Origin: JAXGPP01 sp040766885 | GTDB lineage: Bacteria; Planctomycetota; Planctomycetia; Pirellulales; Thermoguttaceae | Direction: 5' to 3' | NCBI GenBank assembly: GCA_040766885.1 | Contig: JAXGPP010000001.1 | Coordinates: forward strand, 1 to 64,000 | DNA: 64,000 nt | Shown here: piece by piece, positions 1 through 9,800 of the stretch | Layout of the letters: every line of letters begins with the position of its first letter | Numbering within the stretch: the first letter of the stretch is position 1 | The notes under the pieces: model-generated | What the model was told of the DNA's origin: nothing | Seen by the model: the letters and a program-made list of their open reading frames with translations, nothing else | The model's database searches: none | Made by a program: the position numbers and the translations under genes

Positions 1-885
1 GGGGCTGCGAGCATCGGGCCAACGGTGACCTTTGCGCGAGTTCAGGTTGGTGGTGTTGAGCATGCCGTTCGGGCCTCGCGTCTGGGCGCAGGCCGACTCC
101 GGCCCACCGTGAATGGCGCTGACATTGGCCACGCCCGCCTTGACGGTCTGGTCGCCGCCGCCGGTACGGCTGACGCAGGATTCGCTGAGCAGGATCGTGT
201 TGCTCGAACCGTCGATAATGGTGGCGAACGAGATCTCGCCGAAGTCGCCGCGCCGGAACATGCCGCGGCCGTTGCGGTTCTCGCCCCAGTCCCAGCCGAT
301 CATGTAATCGCCGTGGCAGCCGAAGTAGTTGGTGCGCCCGGAGTCGTTGGCACCGATGTTCTTGGCCTCGGTGTCGGACGGGCAGAGGAATGCGGTGATC
401 TGGTTGTGGAAGGGAGTCTTGACGCCGTTGATCGTCTGGCCGCCGCTCCACGGTTCCCAGAACTTGCCCCAGGTTTCGTCGATGGTTGCCGACGACGAGG
501 CGGCGGAGGTTACCTTGCCCATCACCTCCTCGTAGATCGCATTCTGCTCGACATAGGGCAGGATGGTCAGCAGCCAGGAGTAGGCGTCGACGCCATGGAC
601 GCGATTACCATCGCCGCAGCGCGGACCGAGCCAGATCTTGTCGTTGCCATTGGAGGGGAAGCGCTTGTTCGTATCATGGAAGTTGTGACACGCCAGCGCG
701 AGCTGCTTCAGGTTGTTGGTGCACTGCGACCGCCGTGCCGCTTCGCGAGCCGCTTGGACGGCGGGGAGAAGCAATGCGATCAGGATGCCGATGATTGCGA
801 TAACCACCAGCAATTCGACCAGCGTGAAGCCCGCCGGCCGGCCGGTTGGTCCACCGGCGCGATGCGAAAAGGTTCGATTGTTCAT
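1..885 (-). CDS. DUF1559 pilin-like protein (3' end cut by window edge)
   Basis: Member of the DUF1559 family, very abundant in planctomycetes and of unknown exact role, with a type IV pilin/pseudopilin N-terminus. Reading from the ATG at 885 the protein starts MNNRTFSHRAGG and has the prepilin cleavage motif GFTLVELLVVIAIIG, followed by LLPAVQAAREAARR. The body shows the usual family pattern (NNLKQLALACHNFHD, a PYVEQ segment, SSNTILLSES). A Shine-Dalgarno-like AAGAGG lies upstream. 295 codons are present with no stop, so the C-terminal end, where the family normally carries an H-x9-DG motif, is outside the window. It is probably inserted in the inner membrane and exported by a type II-like pathway (family knowledge, not shown here). 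Confidence 0.9.
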   Translation of the reverse strand, partial: MNNRTFSHRAGGPTGRPAGFTLVELLVVIAIIGILIALLLPAVQAAREAARRSQCTNNLKQLALACHNFHDTNKRFPSNGNDKIWLGPRCGDGNRVHGVDAYSWLLTILPYVEQNAIYEEVMGKVTSAASSSATIDETWGKFWEPWSGGQTINGVKTPFHNQITAFLCPSDTEAKNIGANDSGRTNYFGCHGDYMIGWDWGENRNGRGMFRRGDFGEISFATIIDGSSNTILLSESCVSRTGGGDQTVKAGVANVSAIHGGPESACAQTRGPNGMLNTTNLNSRKGHRWPDARSP

Positions 886-943
886 GACGGCCTCTTCAGG
901 ATGGAATGGAGCAAAAACAGTAAGACACGGATTCCCATTTTGG

Positions 944-972
944 ATAGTAATACCTTTGCGGCCCAGCGTCAA
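944..972 (-). promoter_or_regulatory. Candidate sigma-70 promoter for the DUF1559 gene
   Basis: On the minus strand TTGACG (967-972) is followed by a 17-base spacer and TACTAT (944-949), about 60 bases upstream of the DUF1559 start. Planctomycete promoter consensus is poorly known, so this is a pattern match only. The rest of the gene-free stretch 886-1205 shows nothing else I can support. Confidence 0.45.
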
Positions 973-1205
973 CCATAATGAGTGGTTTCGCTCCTAAGAG
1001 TAATGTGGTGAGCAGTAACGCCCCATACGAAGGGGCTGTGCGGGGGGCAGCGAACGGTCTTGAGGTGCTAGTCGAACAGCCACGTGTGTTGTGGATGTGC
1101 GCAACACGAGTGTGGGCTGGCGAACCGCCAGCTGGTTCTTCAGGTTTATCTCGCCGGACGAAGGGTCACTTGACGCACCCGGCGGCGGTAGCCGAGAATT
1201 CGGCC

Positions 1206-2093
1206 ATGGTATGGCGAACAGTGCTACAGAGCTGGCTGCGAAATGCCGCGCAGGAGAAGATCCGCGAGAAGGTCGCGGAGGCGGCCCGCGCGGAGTTTTC
1301 GGGCGAGACGACCGCACAAGGCGATCCGCGGCCGGAGGTGCCGCCGTGCTATGCAGGCTTCGTGTTTGCCCTGGGGGTTGAATCGGGAGGCCTCGAAGAT
1401 CTGCTTGAAGGGAGCGTGCTCTATCAGGGGCATGCATTCACCGCTTATGAGGGAGGGCTCAAGGGACGGCGCGTGGTGCTGGTTCGCTCCGGGCCGGGCA
1501 GGCATGCGGCACGGAAGGCGACGGAGCTTCTGATTGCCGGGCACCGCCCGCAGTGGGTCATTTCGGCTGGTTTTTCCGGCGGTCTGGACCCGCGACTCGA
1601 ACGCTTCGACATCGTGATGGCCGAAGACCTTGTCGACGTGGAGGGGCACCGCCTGGCGACCGGACTCAAGGCCGATCCGTCGGTTGAGACACGACATGTG
1701 CATTTCGGACGGCTTCTGACGGTCGATCAGGTAGTCCGCCTGCCGAGCGAGAAGCAGGCACTGGGCGAGCGGCACGCGGCGCTGGCGGTGGACATGGAGA
1801 GCCTGGCAGTGGCCGAAGCCTGTCACGACGCCAAGACTCGATTCATGGCGGTGAGAATCGTCAGCGATCCGGTCGACGAAGAACTGCCGCCGGACATCCA
1901 GAAGCTTCTGGAGCAGAGCAGCCGATCGGCTCAACTGGGCGCGGCGATGGGGGCGATCTGGCGGCGGCCGGGGAGCTTCAAGGATATGTACCGCCTGCGC
2001 GAGAACGCGCTGGTGGCGTCGGACCGGCTGGCGAAGTTCCTGGTCTCGACACTCGATCAACTTTCCGCCGCGCCGCCGGCGGCGCTTGAGTAA
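1206..2093 (+). CDS. Phosphorylase-superfamily (MTA/SAH nucleosidase-like) protein
   Basis: 295-residue protein of the PNP/UDP phosphorylase superfamily, which cleaves the glycosidic bond of nucleosides. Visible landmarks are the nucleobase/phosphate-pocket segment VISAGFSGGLDP near residue 119 and AVDMESLAVAEA near residues 194-205, matching the VEMEGAAVA-type ribose-binding Glu region of MTA/SAH nucleosidases. An alpha-helical N-terminal 40 residues precede the fold. The frame is open back to 978, but the earlier part has no family similarity, so the ATG at 1206 (MVWRTV) is preferred. Substrate is not determined. The hopanoid-cluster phosphorylase HpnG belongs to the same superfamily, but this gene is 14 kb from the squalene genes, so I do not call it that. 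Confidence 0.75.
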   Translation: MVWRTVLQSWLRNAAQEKIREKVAEAARAEFSGETTAQGDPRPEVPPCYAGFVFALGVESGGLEDLLEGSVLYQGHAFTAYEGGLKGRRVVLVRSGPGRHAARKATELLIAGHRPQWVISAGFSGGLDPRLERFDIVMAEDLVDVEGHRLATGLKADPSVETRHVHFGRLLTVDQVVRLPSEKQALGERHAALAVDMESLAVAEACHDAKTRFMAVRIVSDPVDEELPPDIQKLLEQSSRSAQLGAAMGAIWRRPGSFKDMYRLRENALVASDRLAKFLVSTLDQLSAAPPAALE

Positions 2094-2139
2094 GCGGGGT
2101 GTCTTGTCGCACTCATTGGTGTCTGCCGCGAGGCCGCCT

Positions 2140-5100
2140 TTACTTCACCAACTCGCGGTACAGCGGCAGGTGGCGATAGTAGACCTCGAGCATGAGCAGG
2201 TTGAGCGTGGTGACATAATGTCGGCCGCCGGCATGAGCCCAGCGGTCGGCCACCGGGAGCCTGGCATCCCAGCTTCCCGCCAGCACGCCCTCCTTCGCCT
2301 GGCTGTCTTCGAGCATCGGGCGGAGGCGATCGTTCCAAGCCGCCCAGTGCTCTCCCTGCATCTGGAACAGCACCTGGGTGGCGTAGTACCAATAGTACGA
2401 ATCGCGGGTTGGCTGCTCGGCGCTGCCCAGTGCAGGGCGATTTGCGCTAAGGTACTCCACGCCGGCCGCCAATGCGGGATCGGAGCGGCGTGCGCCGAGA
2501 TACATCCGCATCAACAAACCCTCGGCGGTCATGGCGAGATTGGGGACGCGGCCGGCGCGCTGCTCGGGTGTGTCGCTGGCGTAGGGCGTATAGCGGTACC
2601 GCGCGCCGCCATCGGCCTGGGCCAGATCGAGCCAGTGGGATACTCGCTGGATCACGTCCGCCGGCGGCTCGAGACCGGCCATCTGCGCGCTCTTAAGCGC
2701 CATAAGCTGCCAACCCGAAACCGAAGTGTCGGATTCGCGTTGCCAGGTCTGCTCGTCGTCTTTGGGGGTGTATCGCCAGCCGCCTAGCTGCGGGTGCTGG
2801 GCGTGGACGATGTATGCGATCGCCCGGCGGGCGGGATCGCGAATCGCCGGGTCGCGGGTCATGCCGTAGGCTTCGCAAAGGGCGATCGTGGCCATGCCGT
2901 GGGCGTAGCTGCGCGCGTAACGGGTTCGATCGGTATCGCGCCGGAACAACTCGCCGCCGGTCTGCTGGTTGGCGAGCAACCACTCGATGCCGCGGCGCAC
3001 AACCTCCTGGTACTTGTCTTCGCGATGGGTGTATCCCGCGCCGAGAAACGAGAGCAGCGCCAATCCGGTGGCAGCCGTATCGGAGTTCATTTCACCGGGG
3101 CCAGCCTGGGCGTAATCGGGCTGTTCGCCTCCCACGAACCGGTCGAGGCTCCAGTGGCCGTCGGGGAATTGCTGCCGTGCCAGATAGGCCAGCCCCAGTT
3201 CGACGGCCATTTCAGTACCGGCGGTGCCCCCGAAGCCTTGGGAGATGCGGGCGCGTTTTTCCGGATCGCGTTGACGGAACGCTTCAACCGGTTCCTGCGC
3301 CCGCCCGTCGAGCGGCCCGAGGCCGCCGCTGCGGCCAATGATGAAGCGACCCGGGACGGCGTGGACTACATCGCTTTCGAGCCTCGCGCGCCGGCTGGGG
3401 ATGCCCGCGGCCGGTGCCGGTTCGTCGGTCAGTCCGCCCGGCCCTGGATCGGCCGCAATCTGTACGGCTAGAGCGCCCGTATCGCGCGCCGGTCCACTCA
3501 CTTCGCTACCTTGGGGCGCGCCGGCAGCCGTTGACTGGGTGCGATCGTTGGTGGAGGGCGCTCCTGCTGACGGGCCGGCGTCGGCCAAGCCGGGTAGCTC
3601 GGCGCTCATGCCCGGCAGGCCAGGGCCGGGCGACTTGGCCAACGGGGAGCCCGCGAGGCTGTCTGTAAGGGAAGGTCCGCTTTGAACGACTCCCGCCGTT
3701 CGCCGCGATCCGGCAATGCCGACCGCTCCCCCTGCCGGCGCGCCGACCGGATCGCCGGAGCCGCGAGATGTGCCGGACAACAGGCTGCCCGGCAGAGCAA
3801 CATCCGGCGTGCCTGGCCCCAGGAGTGATGCATTTGGAGCGGCGTCGAGGCCGGAGGCCACTGCCGGAGAGCCACTCCCTGGGGTCGTTGAACCGGCATC
3901 CGCTTCGCCGACGCTCGTGGCTGGAATCGCCGCGGCGATGGGTGCGCGCCCGCTTGGTTGCTCGGCCGCCGCCGGCGCAAGCCGGGGTTCCGAGACAGAG
4001 CCGGTGCCGACGCCCCGCGGGACGCGAGCGCGACCAGGGCCGACACCGCCACCGGAACTGCCAGGCATATCGACTGTGCCAAGGCGGGAAATTGCCAGCG
4101 GGGCCTCGCTGGCGGCGCGCCGAACCGACGCGGCTTCGCCCGCATCGAGCATAGCACTCTGACTGGTTCCGATTCGGGAACCCGCAGTCAGGCCGCTGTC
4201 GGGCGGCATTTCGGCCGCAGCACCAGCGATGGCGCCTGGCGCCGACTGCCGCGACGCGGCCACACCGCCCCCGGCTGCAGTCACCTGCGGACGTGCGTCG
4301 CTCAGTCGCTGGCGGCCCACCGACGGGGCAACCGAGGGGGACGGGATACCAGCATCACCTGCCGCATGAGCGGCCAACCGCGGCATCTCGGCCTGCCGGT
4401 TAGGTGTGCCCGCCCCGGCTTCCAGCGCCACGGCCATGGCGGAGCCGGGCGGCGCGCGGGGAACATCGGGGGCGTCGACTTCCGCGGCAGCCATTTGGGC
4501 GGCCTGCAATTGTCGCTGCAACGATGAGGAAGTCGTTTCCAAGGTCGGCTGCTGCGAATCGGCACGGCGAGCCAAGCCTGCGGCGGATTGTCGCGTGTCG
4601 GCAAGAGGCTCCTCGCTTGCTTCGCCATGCGCCAGTTCAGGTGTCGCCGATTGACGTTCAACTGTTGCAGACGTTGTGTCGGCGGCGGGGGACGCCTCTG
4701 CCGCCTGTGGAACGTCAGGCTGTGGAATGGCGGGGCCGGGCTCGAGCGGTGGCCGCTCGATCTCCTGCCGGCTGATCGGTTGCCCAGCGAACTCGTCGGC
4801 TCGCCGCGGGGCGGTCAACTCGGCGCGGTCGAGGGAGACCGGCTCCGGCTGTTCGGAGGCCGATTCCGGCTCGACAGGTTGCGGTGGCTGGTACGGCGCA
4901 TCCTGGGAATCGTCGGCCGTCGGTTCCGCCGGTTCGAGCTTAGGTTCCGGCGACGGAGTCTCGACCGGCTGTTCGAATGGCTGAACGCCTTCCTCTTGCT
5001 CCAGGTATTCCCACTGGTAGTCGGGCAGCAATTCCGGCGGAGCATCCTGCGCCAAGGCATCAGCCACTCGCGATGCCTCGGCCGCCGCCAGGGCCAGGTA

Positions 5101-5421
5101 ACGTTGATGGAGCTGGATCGCCAGCAGGAGGTGAAACAGCAAGCTGACCAGCAGTCCCAGTTGCACCCGTCGCACCGCCGGGCCGCGGAGCCGCAACATG
5201 GCCCAGGAGAGGATCAGGAGCATGAGGGCCACGCTGCCGACCCAAGTCCAGGCGTTGTAGAGAGGGCGTGGGTCGGCGAAGTCGGCAAATGGCGCTGCGA
5301 TGCCGGCCACGATGCCGGTCAGGACCAGGATTGCCAGCACGACCGGCCAGCGCTGCTCGTCAAAATCGGCAAGGCTGGAGCGGGGGAGCTTGCGGATGGT
5401 GCTGTGTGGAGGGACGGGCAT
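2140..5421 (-). CDS. Membrane-anchored squalene-cyclase-like toroid protein
   Basis: 1093 residues in three parts. Three hydrophobic helices lie in the first 110 residues (around 26-47, 57-77 and 88-106). Then comes roughly 600 residues of low-complexity Pro/Ala/Gly/Ser-rich sequence, very acidic and Pro-rich at first. The C-terminal 345 residues resemble prenyltransferase/squalene-oxidase repeats (GLAYLARQQFPDGHWSLDRF, GIEWLLANQQTGGELF, QLGGWRYTP), an alpha/alpha toroid. No DxDD cyclase motif is visible, so a binding role is more likely than catalysis. It is the last gene of a minus-strand cluster with TPR, ExbB/TolQ and ExbD/TolR genes (19 bases after ExbD), suggesting a proton-motive-force-coupled envelope complex in which the long linker spans the periplasm. 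That role is inference. Confidence 0.8.
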   Translation of the reverse strand: MPVPPHSTIRKLPRSSLADFDEQRWPVVLAILVLTGIVAGIAAPFADFADPRPLYNAWTWVGSVALMLLILSWAMLRLRGPAVRRVQLGLLVSLLFHLLLAIQLHQRYLALAAAEASRVADALAQDAPPELLPDYQWEYLEQEEGVQPFEQPVETPSPEPKLEPAEPTADDSQDAPYQPPQPVEPESASEQPEPVSLDRAELTAPRRADEFAGQPISRQEIERPPLEPGPAIPQPDVPQAAEASPAADTTSATVERQSATPELAHGEASEEPLADTRQSAAGLARRADSQQPTLETTSSSLQRQLQAAQMAAAEVDAPDVPRAPPGSAMAVALEAGAGTPNRQAEMPRLAAHAAGDAGIPSPSVAPSVGRQRLSDARPQVTAAGGGVAASRQSAPGAIAGAAAEMPPDSGLTAGSRIGTSQSAMLDAGEAASVRRAASEAPLAISRLGTVDMPGSSGGGVGPGRARVPRGVGTGSVSEPRLAPAAAEQPSGRAPIAAAIPATSVGEADAGSTTPGSGSPAVASGLDAAPNASLLGPGTPDVALPGSLLSGTSRGSGDPVGAPAGGAVGIAGSRRTAGVVQSGPSLTDSLAGSPLAKSPGPGLPGMSAELPGLADAGPSAGAPSTNDRTQSTAAGAPQGSEVSGPARDTGALAVQIAADPGPGGLTDEPAPAAGIPSRRARLESDVVHAVPGRFIIGRSGGLGPLDGRAQEPVEAFRQRDPEKRARISQGFGGTAGTEMAVELGLAYLARQQFPDGHWSLDRFVGGEQPDYAQAGPGEMNSDTAATGLALLSFLGAGYTHREDKYQEVVRRGIEWLLANQQTGGELFRRDTDRTRYARSYAHGMATIALCEAYGMTRDPAIRDPARRAIAYIVHAQHPQLGGWRYTPKDDEQTWQRESDTSVSGWQLMALKSAQMAGLEPPADVIQRVSHWLDLAQADGGARYRYTPYASDTPEQRAGRVPNLAMTAEGLLMRMYLGARRSDPALAAGVEYLSANRPALGSAEQPTRDSYYWYYATQVLFQMQGEHWAAWNDRLRPMLEDSQAKEGVLAGSWDARLPVADRWAHAGGRHYVTTLNLLMLEVYYRHLPLYRELVK

Positions 5422-5440
5422 AAGCGCACTTCGGCGAGAC

Positions 5441-5863
5441 TCAGCCGGGCTGGCCCTCCAGGGTGGTGACGCGATAGTCGCGGATGCGGGCTTTGTTGCA
5501 GGCGTCCATCGCGCCGACGACGAACTGCCACTGGCATCGCCGATCGGCGCGGATCACCACCGAGGCCCGTCCCGGATTGTTGGTCCAGGCGGTCTTGAGC
5601 ACTGCGGCCAGGTCTTCAAGCGCGAGGAGTTCACCTGTAACGTAGTAGCGGCCCGCCTGGTCGATATTGATGAAAACCTCGCGCGGTTTGCTCGTCAGCG
5701 GCATCGCCTCGCTGGCTTCCGGCAGCAGCACTTTCATTTCCCGCTCCTCCTCGGAGAGTTCGGCCGCGACGAGGAAGAAGATCAGCAACAGAAAGACGCA
5801 ATCGATCATCGGCGTCAGGTTGAAGGGCGCCAAGCTGGACCCTCGGTTGAGCTGAACGGCCAT
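5441..5863 (-). CDS. ExbD/TolR-family biopolymer transport protein
   Basis: 140 residues, the usual ExbD/TolR length. A single N-terminal transmembrane helix carries the hallmark FNLTPMIDCVFLLLIFFL, with Asp21 being the conserved proton-relay residue. The rest is a periplasmic domain (VFINIDQAGRYYV, VVIRADRRCQWQFVV). It works with the ExbB/TolQ homologue encoded 18 bases upstream to convert proton flow into movement of a partner across the periplasm. The partner is likely one of the two large flanking proteins rather than TonB or TolA, since neither is seen here. Confidence 0.92.
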   Translation of the reverse strand: MAVQLNRGSSLAPFNLTPMIDCVFLLLIFFLVAAELSEEEREMKVLLPEASEAMPLTSKPREVFINIDQAGRYYVTGELLALEDLAAVLKTAWTNNPGRASVVIRADRRCQWQFVVGAMDACNKARIRDYRVTTLEGQPG

Positions 5864-5881
5864 CGCAGACGCTCCTGCCGG

Positions 5882-6832
5882 CTATTTGGAGGAGATGTGG
5901 CGGACGGTGGGCGTCTCCGGATGTCCCACCGGCGGAGGCGGCGGTTCGATGACCTTGTCGCCGCTGATACGGAGCCGTCCCTCGAATCGCTCCAATTGCG
6001 GCAATAGTCCGGAAATCATCTCGTCGAGTTGGCGGAACAGCTTCTGGATCCGGCCCTCGAACATGTGTGCCAGCACGCTGGCCGGGATCGCCACGCTCAG
6101 GCCGGCCAGGGTTGTCACCAGCGCCACGTAAATGCCGTGGGCCAGGAACTGCGCGCGGTTTACCCCGGTGGGAAGATTTGCCGTGGTGAAGAAAGCGATG
6201 ATCATGCCCCACACCGTGCCCAACAGTCCCAGCAATGGCGCGATGCTGGCCGAGAGATTGAGCCAGCGAACGTTGCCATAGAGCCGCTCCGCCTCGCGCT
6301 GGCTGGCTTCATTGACGGTGTGTTCAAGCTCGCTGTGCGGGCGGCCCACCTTCTGAAGCATCGCGCGGATGACGTTCGCCGCCGCCGACGGGTGCTGCTG
6401 GCACAGCCGGTACGCCTGCCGCGGATCGAGGCCACTCTTCTGGCTCGCCAGCAGCCCCAATCCGTCGACAAGGCTCGGAGGGAGCACCTTGCGGCGCCGC
6501 AGTCCCAGGGCGCGCTCGATACCGAAGGTCACGACCAGCAGCGAAATCAGGCCGATGGGAATCATCAGCATGCCGCCGCTCACGAGCAGGTCCCAGAGGT
6601 TGAGCCGGTCGGTAATCGCAGGCATCACGACCGGACCGGCGGTGTCGGCGGTTTCGGGAGCGGCCGGTTCCGGGGCAGCCAGCGCCTGCTCCGCCATTGC
6701 CGCCGGATCGTCGGCGGGAGCGGCCTCCTGTCCGAATACCGGTGGGCCGCTGATGATCGCCGCCAACACGAAGGCCGCAAGAAGGGCTCGCCGGGGCGAG
6801 CCAGTGAGCACGGTGGATGGTGCGTGTGTCAT
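5882..6832 (-). CDS. MotA/TolQ/ExbB-family proton channel protein
   Basis: 316 residues. An N-terminal signal-like segment (ALLAAFVLAAIISGPPVFGQ) and an Ala/Pro-rich stretch precede three membrane helices: around LWDLLVSGGMLMIPIGL, then LSASIAPLLGLLGTVWGM, then VALVTTLAGLSVAIPASVL. The last two carry the conserved small/polar faces of ExbB/TolQ. The large cytoplasmic loop lies between the first and second. The added signal peptide is common in planctomycete and Bacteroidetes ExbB proteins. It starts 3 bases after the TPR gene stop and is followed by exbD, so the three are almost certainly co-transcribed. Confidence 0.92.
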   Translation of the reverse strand: MTHAPSTVLTGSPRRALLAAFVLAAIISGPPVFGQEAAPADDPAAMAEQALAAPEPAAPETADTAGPVVMPAITDRLNLWDLLVSGGMLMIPIGLISLLVVTFGIERALGLRRRKVLPPSLVDGLGLLASQKSGLDPRQAYRLCQQHPSAAANVIRAMLQKVGRPHSELEHTVNEASQREAERLYGNVRWLNLSASIAPLLGLLGTVWGMIIAFFTTANLPTGVNRAQFLAHGIYVALVTTLAGLSVAIPASVLAHMFEGRIQKLFRQLDEMISGLLPQLERFEGRLRISGDKVIEPPPPPVGHPETPTVRHISSK

Positions 6833-6835
6833 TTG

Positions 6836-9800
6836 CTACTGGCTCTTGTTCAGCACGGCGAGTCGTTCGTTGGCCAGGGGGACCTTGTCACTATCGGGGA
6901 ACTTCTCGAGGAGCTCCTGGTAGATCTTGACGGCTTGCGTCTTCTTGGCCAGTACCTCGAAACAGCGGGCGGCTTCGTACGCGGCGTCGGCCTGCCACTT
7001 CGGATAGCTGTAGCCGTACAGGACCTTGAAGAAGCTCTTTACCGCCTCGGCGTGATCCTTGGCGGCAAATTGAAGTTCGCCGATCATGAACTGGGCCCGG
7101 GCGGCGACCTCGGTATCGGTTTTCGCAATCACCTGTTCATAGAGAGCCAGGGCCTCGGTGGTCTGGCCCAGATTCTGCCGCGCCCAGCCCTGTTCGTAGA
7201 GGGCTTCGGCGACGTAGGGCGACGCGGGGTAGTCTGCCACGCTTTTGCCGAGCAGCGCGAGGCTCTTCTCCCACGACTTCAACTGCCCGGCGGATTGCCC
7301 GGCATGCAGCAGAGCCAGGGCCTGGAAATCGGGGCTGGAGAGCTGGCCGAGCTTCTCGTAGGCGGCGAGCGCTTCGGCGAACTTGTCCTGTTTGAACAGG
7401 CATTCGGCCTCCATGAAGGCCGCATCGGCGGCCAGCGGTCCGTCAGGGTAATTGGCCTGCTGGAAATGGAATGTCTGTTTTGCGCGCTCGTAGTCGCCCT
7501 GGTGGTAGTAACTCCAGGCCAGCTTGTGACCGGCCTTCTCCGCCAGCGGCGAGCGGCCAGCCTTCTGCAGCGAGGTGTAGTAAAGCGGAGCCGCCTTTCG
7601 ATAGTCTTTGGCGGCATAGGCGGCGTCGGCGATATGGTATTCGGCCTCCGCCGCCCGGCTGCTCTTGGGATACGTCTTGGCGAGCTGTTCAAAGGCTTTG
7701 GTTGCCTCGACCTCGTTGCCCAACAGCTTGTGGCACCACGCCAACTGATACAGGGCATTGTCGGCGCCGGCGTATTGCGGCACATCGGCCAGGAGAGTGC
7801 GAAACGTCTCGGCGGCCGCGGCGTGCTGGTTGAGCCCCATCTGGCACAGCCCGAGCACGTAGCGGGCGTCGGTCTTCTCGACGGCGGGATTGTCAGCGGC
7901 GATCGCCGCCTGCAAGTCTTCGATTGCCGGCGCGTACTTCTGCAACTGATGCCGGGCCATGCCGCGGGCATAGCGCGCCCGGGGAATGATCGCATGCTGC
8001 GGATGCTTGTCGATCAGAACGGAGAGTGTCTCCTCGGCCCCGGCGGCGTCTTCCTGGCTGAGCTGCGCAACGCCCAACTCGTGCATCGCATGCGGCACGA
8101 GAGGGCTCTGCGGCCAGCGGTCGACAACCTGCCGGTAGGCCGCCATCGCGGCGGCGTAGTCGCCGGCCAGGTAGCTGTATTCCCCCAGGCGGTAGTGGGC
8201 CCGGTCCAGGAGCGGACTGTCGGGCAACTCGCTTACCAGTCGCTCGACATGTTCGCGGGCCTTGGCGAGATCATCCAGCTGGCGATACGCCTGGGCCAGC
8301 GCCAGCCGGGTTTCGGCAGCCTGTCGCCATTTCGCATCGGCCGCCAGCGAAGCCTCCAGCGCCCGTACGGCCGGTTCGTACTGCTGGAGTTCGATCTGGC
8401 TGCTGCCGATAAGGTATTGCGCCTCGGCGAGCATCGCCGGCTCCTTGAACTGCGGCAAGGCGGCCGCCAGCGACGAGGCTACTTCGGAATGCTTCTTCTG
8501 GAGTTGCGCAGCCAGTGCGCGGCGGATGGTCCAGAGCGGAGCGTCGGGGTGGGCGGGATACTTCGTCAACAGTCCGGCGAAACGGGTTTCGGCCTCGGCG
8601 TGCTCGCCGAGCAGGAGCCGGCTCTCGGCCGCGACATGGCCCACGTCGGCCGCCAACTCGTGACCCGCATGAGCGGCAAGGAAGCTGTCGGCATGGTTCT
8701 TCGCCTCCGCATAGCGGCCCGATTCCAACGCGACATAGCCTGCCATGTAGAGGGCCTGAGGGGCGAGAGGGTCGGCGGGATGAGCGGCGGCCAGCGAGGC
8801 GTAGAGGCCGATGGCCTCCGGTCGCCGTTCGGCGATTTCATACACCGCATCAGCCTGGTCCATGAGAAGCTTAACGGCGAAACTGCCCGCCTGCGGCAAT
8901 GCTTTTTCCACCAGTGGCAGGGCCTCAACCGCCCGGCCCTCCTTGATCAACAGACGCGCCGTCCAGTGAGCGGCTTCGGCTCCCGTCTCTCCGCCGCTGG
9001 TGGCCAAGTCGCCCAGCAGGCGCCGCGCCTCGGCATTGTTGCCTGCCAGATAATGGCATTTGCCGCCGGCGAGCTTGGCCCGGGCAGCATGAGCCGAGTT
9101 CGGATATCTCTCGAGCATCGAGGAATAGAGCGCCGCAGCTTCACCATACTGCTGCATCTGTGCGAGGCTGTCGGCCTGACGAAGCAGGGCGTAGTCGGCC
9201 AGCGCGAATCCGGCGGCGGCCGCCGCCTCGGCGAATCGCTTGGATGCAGGGGCAAACTGGCCCAACGAGAAGAGCGTTTCGCCGCGCCGCATGCCGACCT
9301 CGGTGGCCAGCTTATGCTGCGGGTTCCGCTCGAGAAAAGCATCGTAAGACTTGCCGGCTGCCTCCGCCTGCCCCGCCTCTTCCTGCGCGACGCCGAGCGC
9401 GTAAAGGGCATCGGGCGCCAGGCGGTGCTTGGGATACGTGCTCACCAGCCGGGCATAGATCGGCAACGCCTCAGCCTTCTTGCCCTGATGATAGAGGGCC
9501 TCGGCCTGATAGAACATGGCGTCGGGCAGCCACACGCTCTTGGGATGCTTCTCGATCACTCTGGCGAGCGTGTCGGCAGCCGCAGCATAGAGTTCGGGTT
9601 TCGTGGCAGCGAGGTTATAACGGGCAACGCCGAGGTAGAGGAGCGTGGCGTCAATTGTCTCCAACTGCGGATATTTCTCGACGACTTGCTCGAGCGTCGC
9701 CGCCGCCTGTTCCGTCTGACCATTCTGAAACTGGCAGACCCCAAGATAATGGAGGGCTTTGCCGGCCCGGGCGTCGTTGGGAAAGTCGGCCAGGAACTTC

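Noticed and set aside
25..978. 317-codon plus-strand frame at the left edge
   Set aside because: Antisense to the DUF1559 gene, whose prepilin motif and family pattern are clear on the minus strand.
1206..2093. Possible identity as hopanoid-associated phosphorylase HpnG
   Set aside because: Same superfamily, but located 14 kb from the squalene genes with no other hopanoid side-chain genes nearby.
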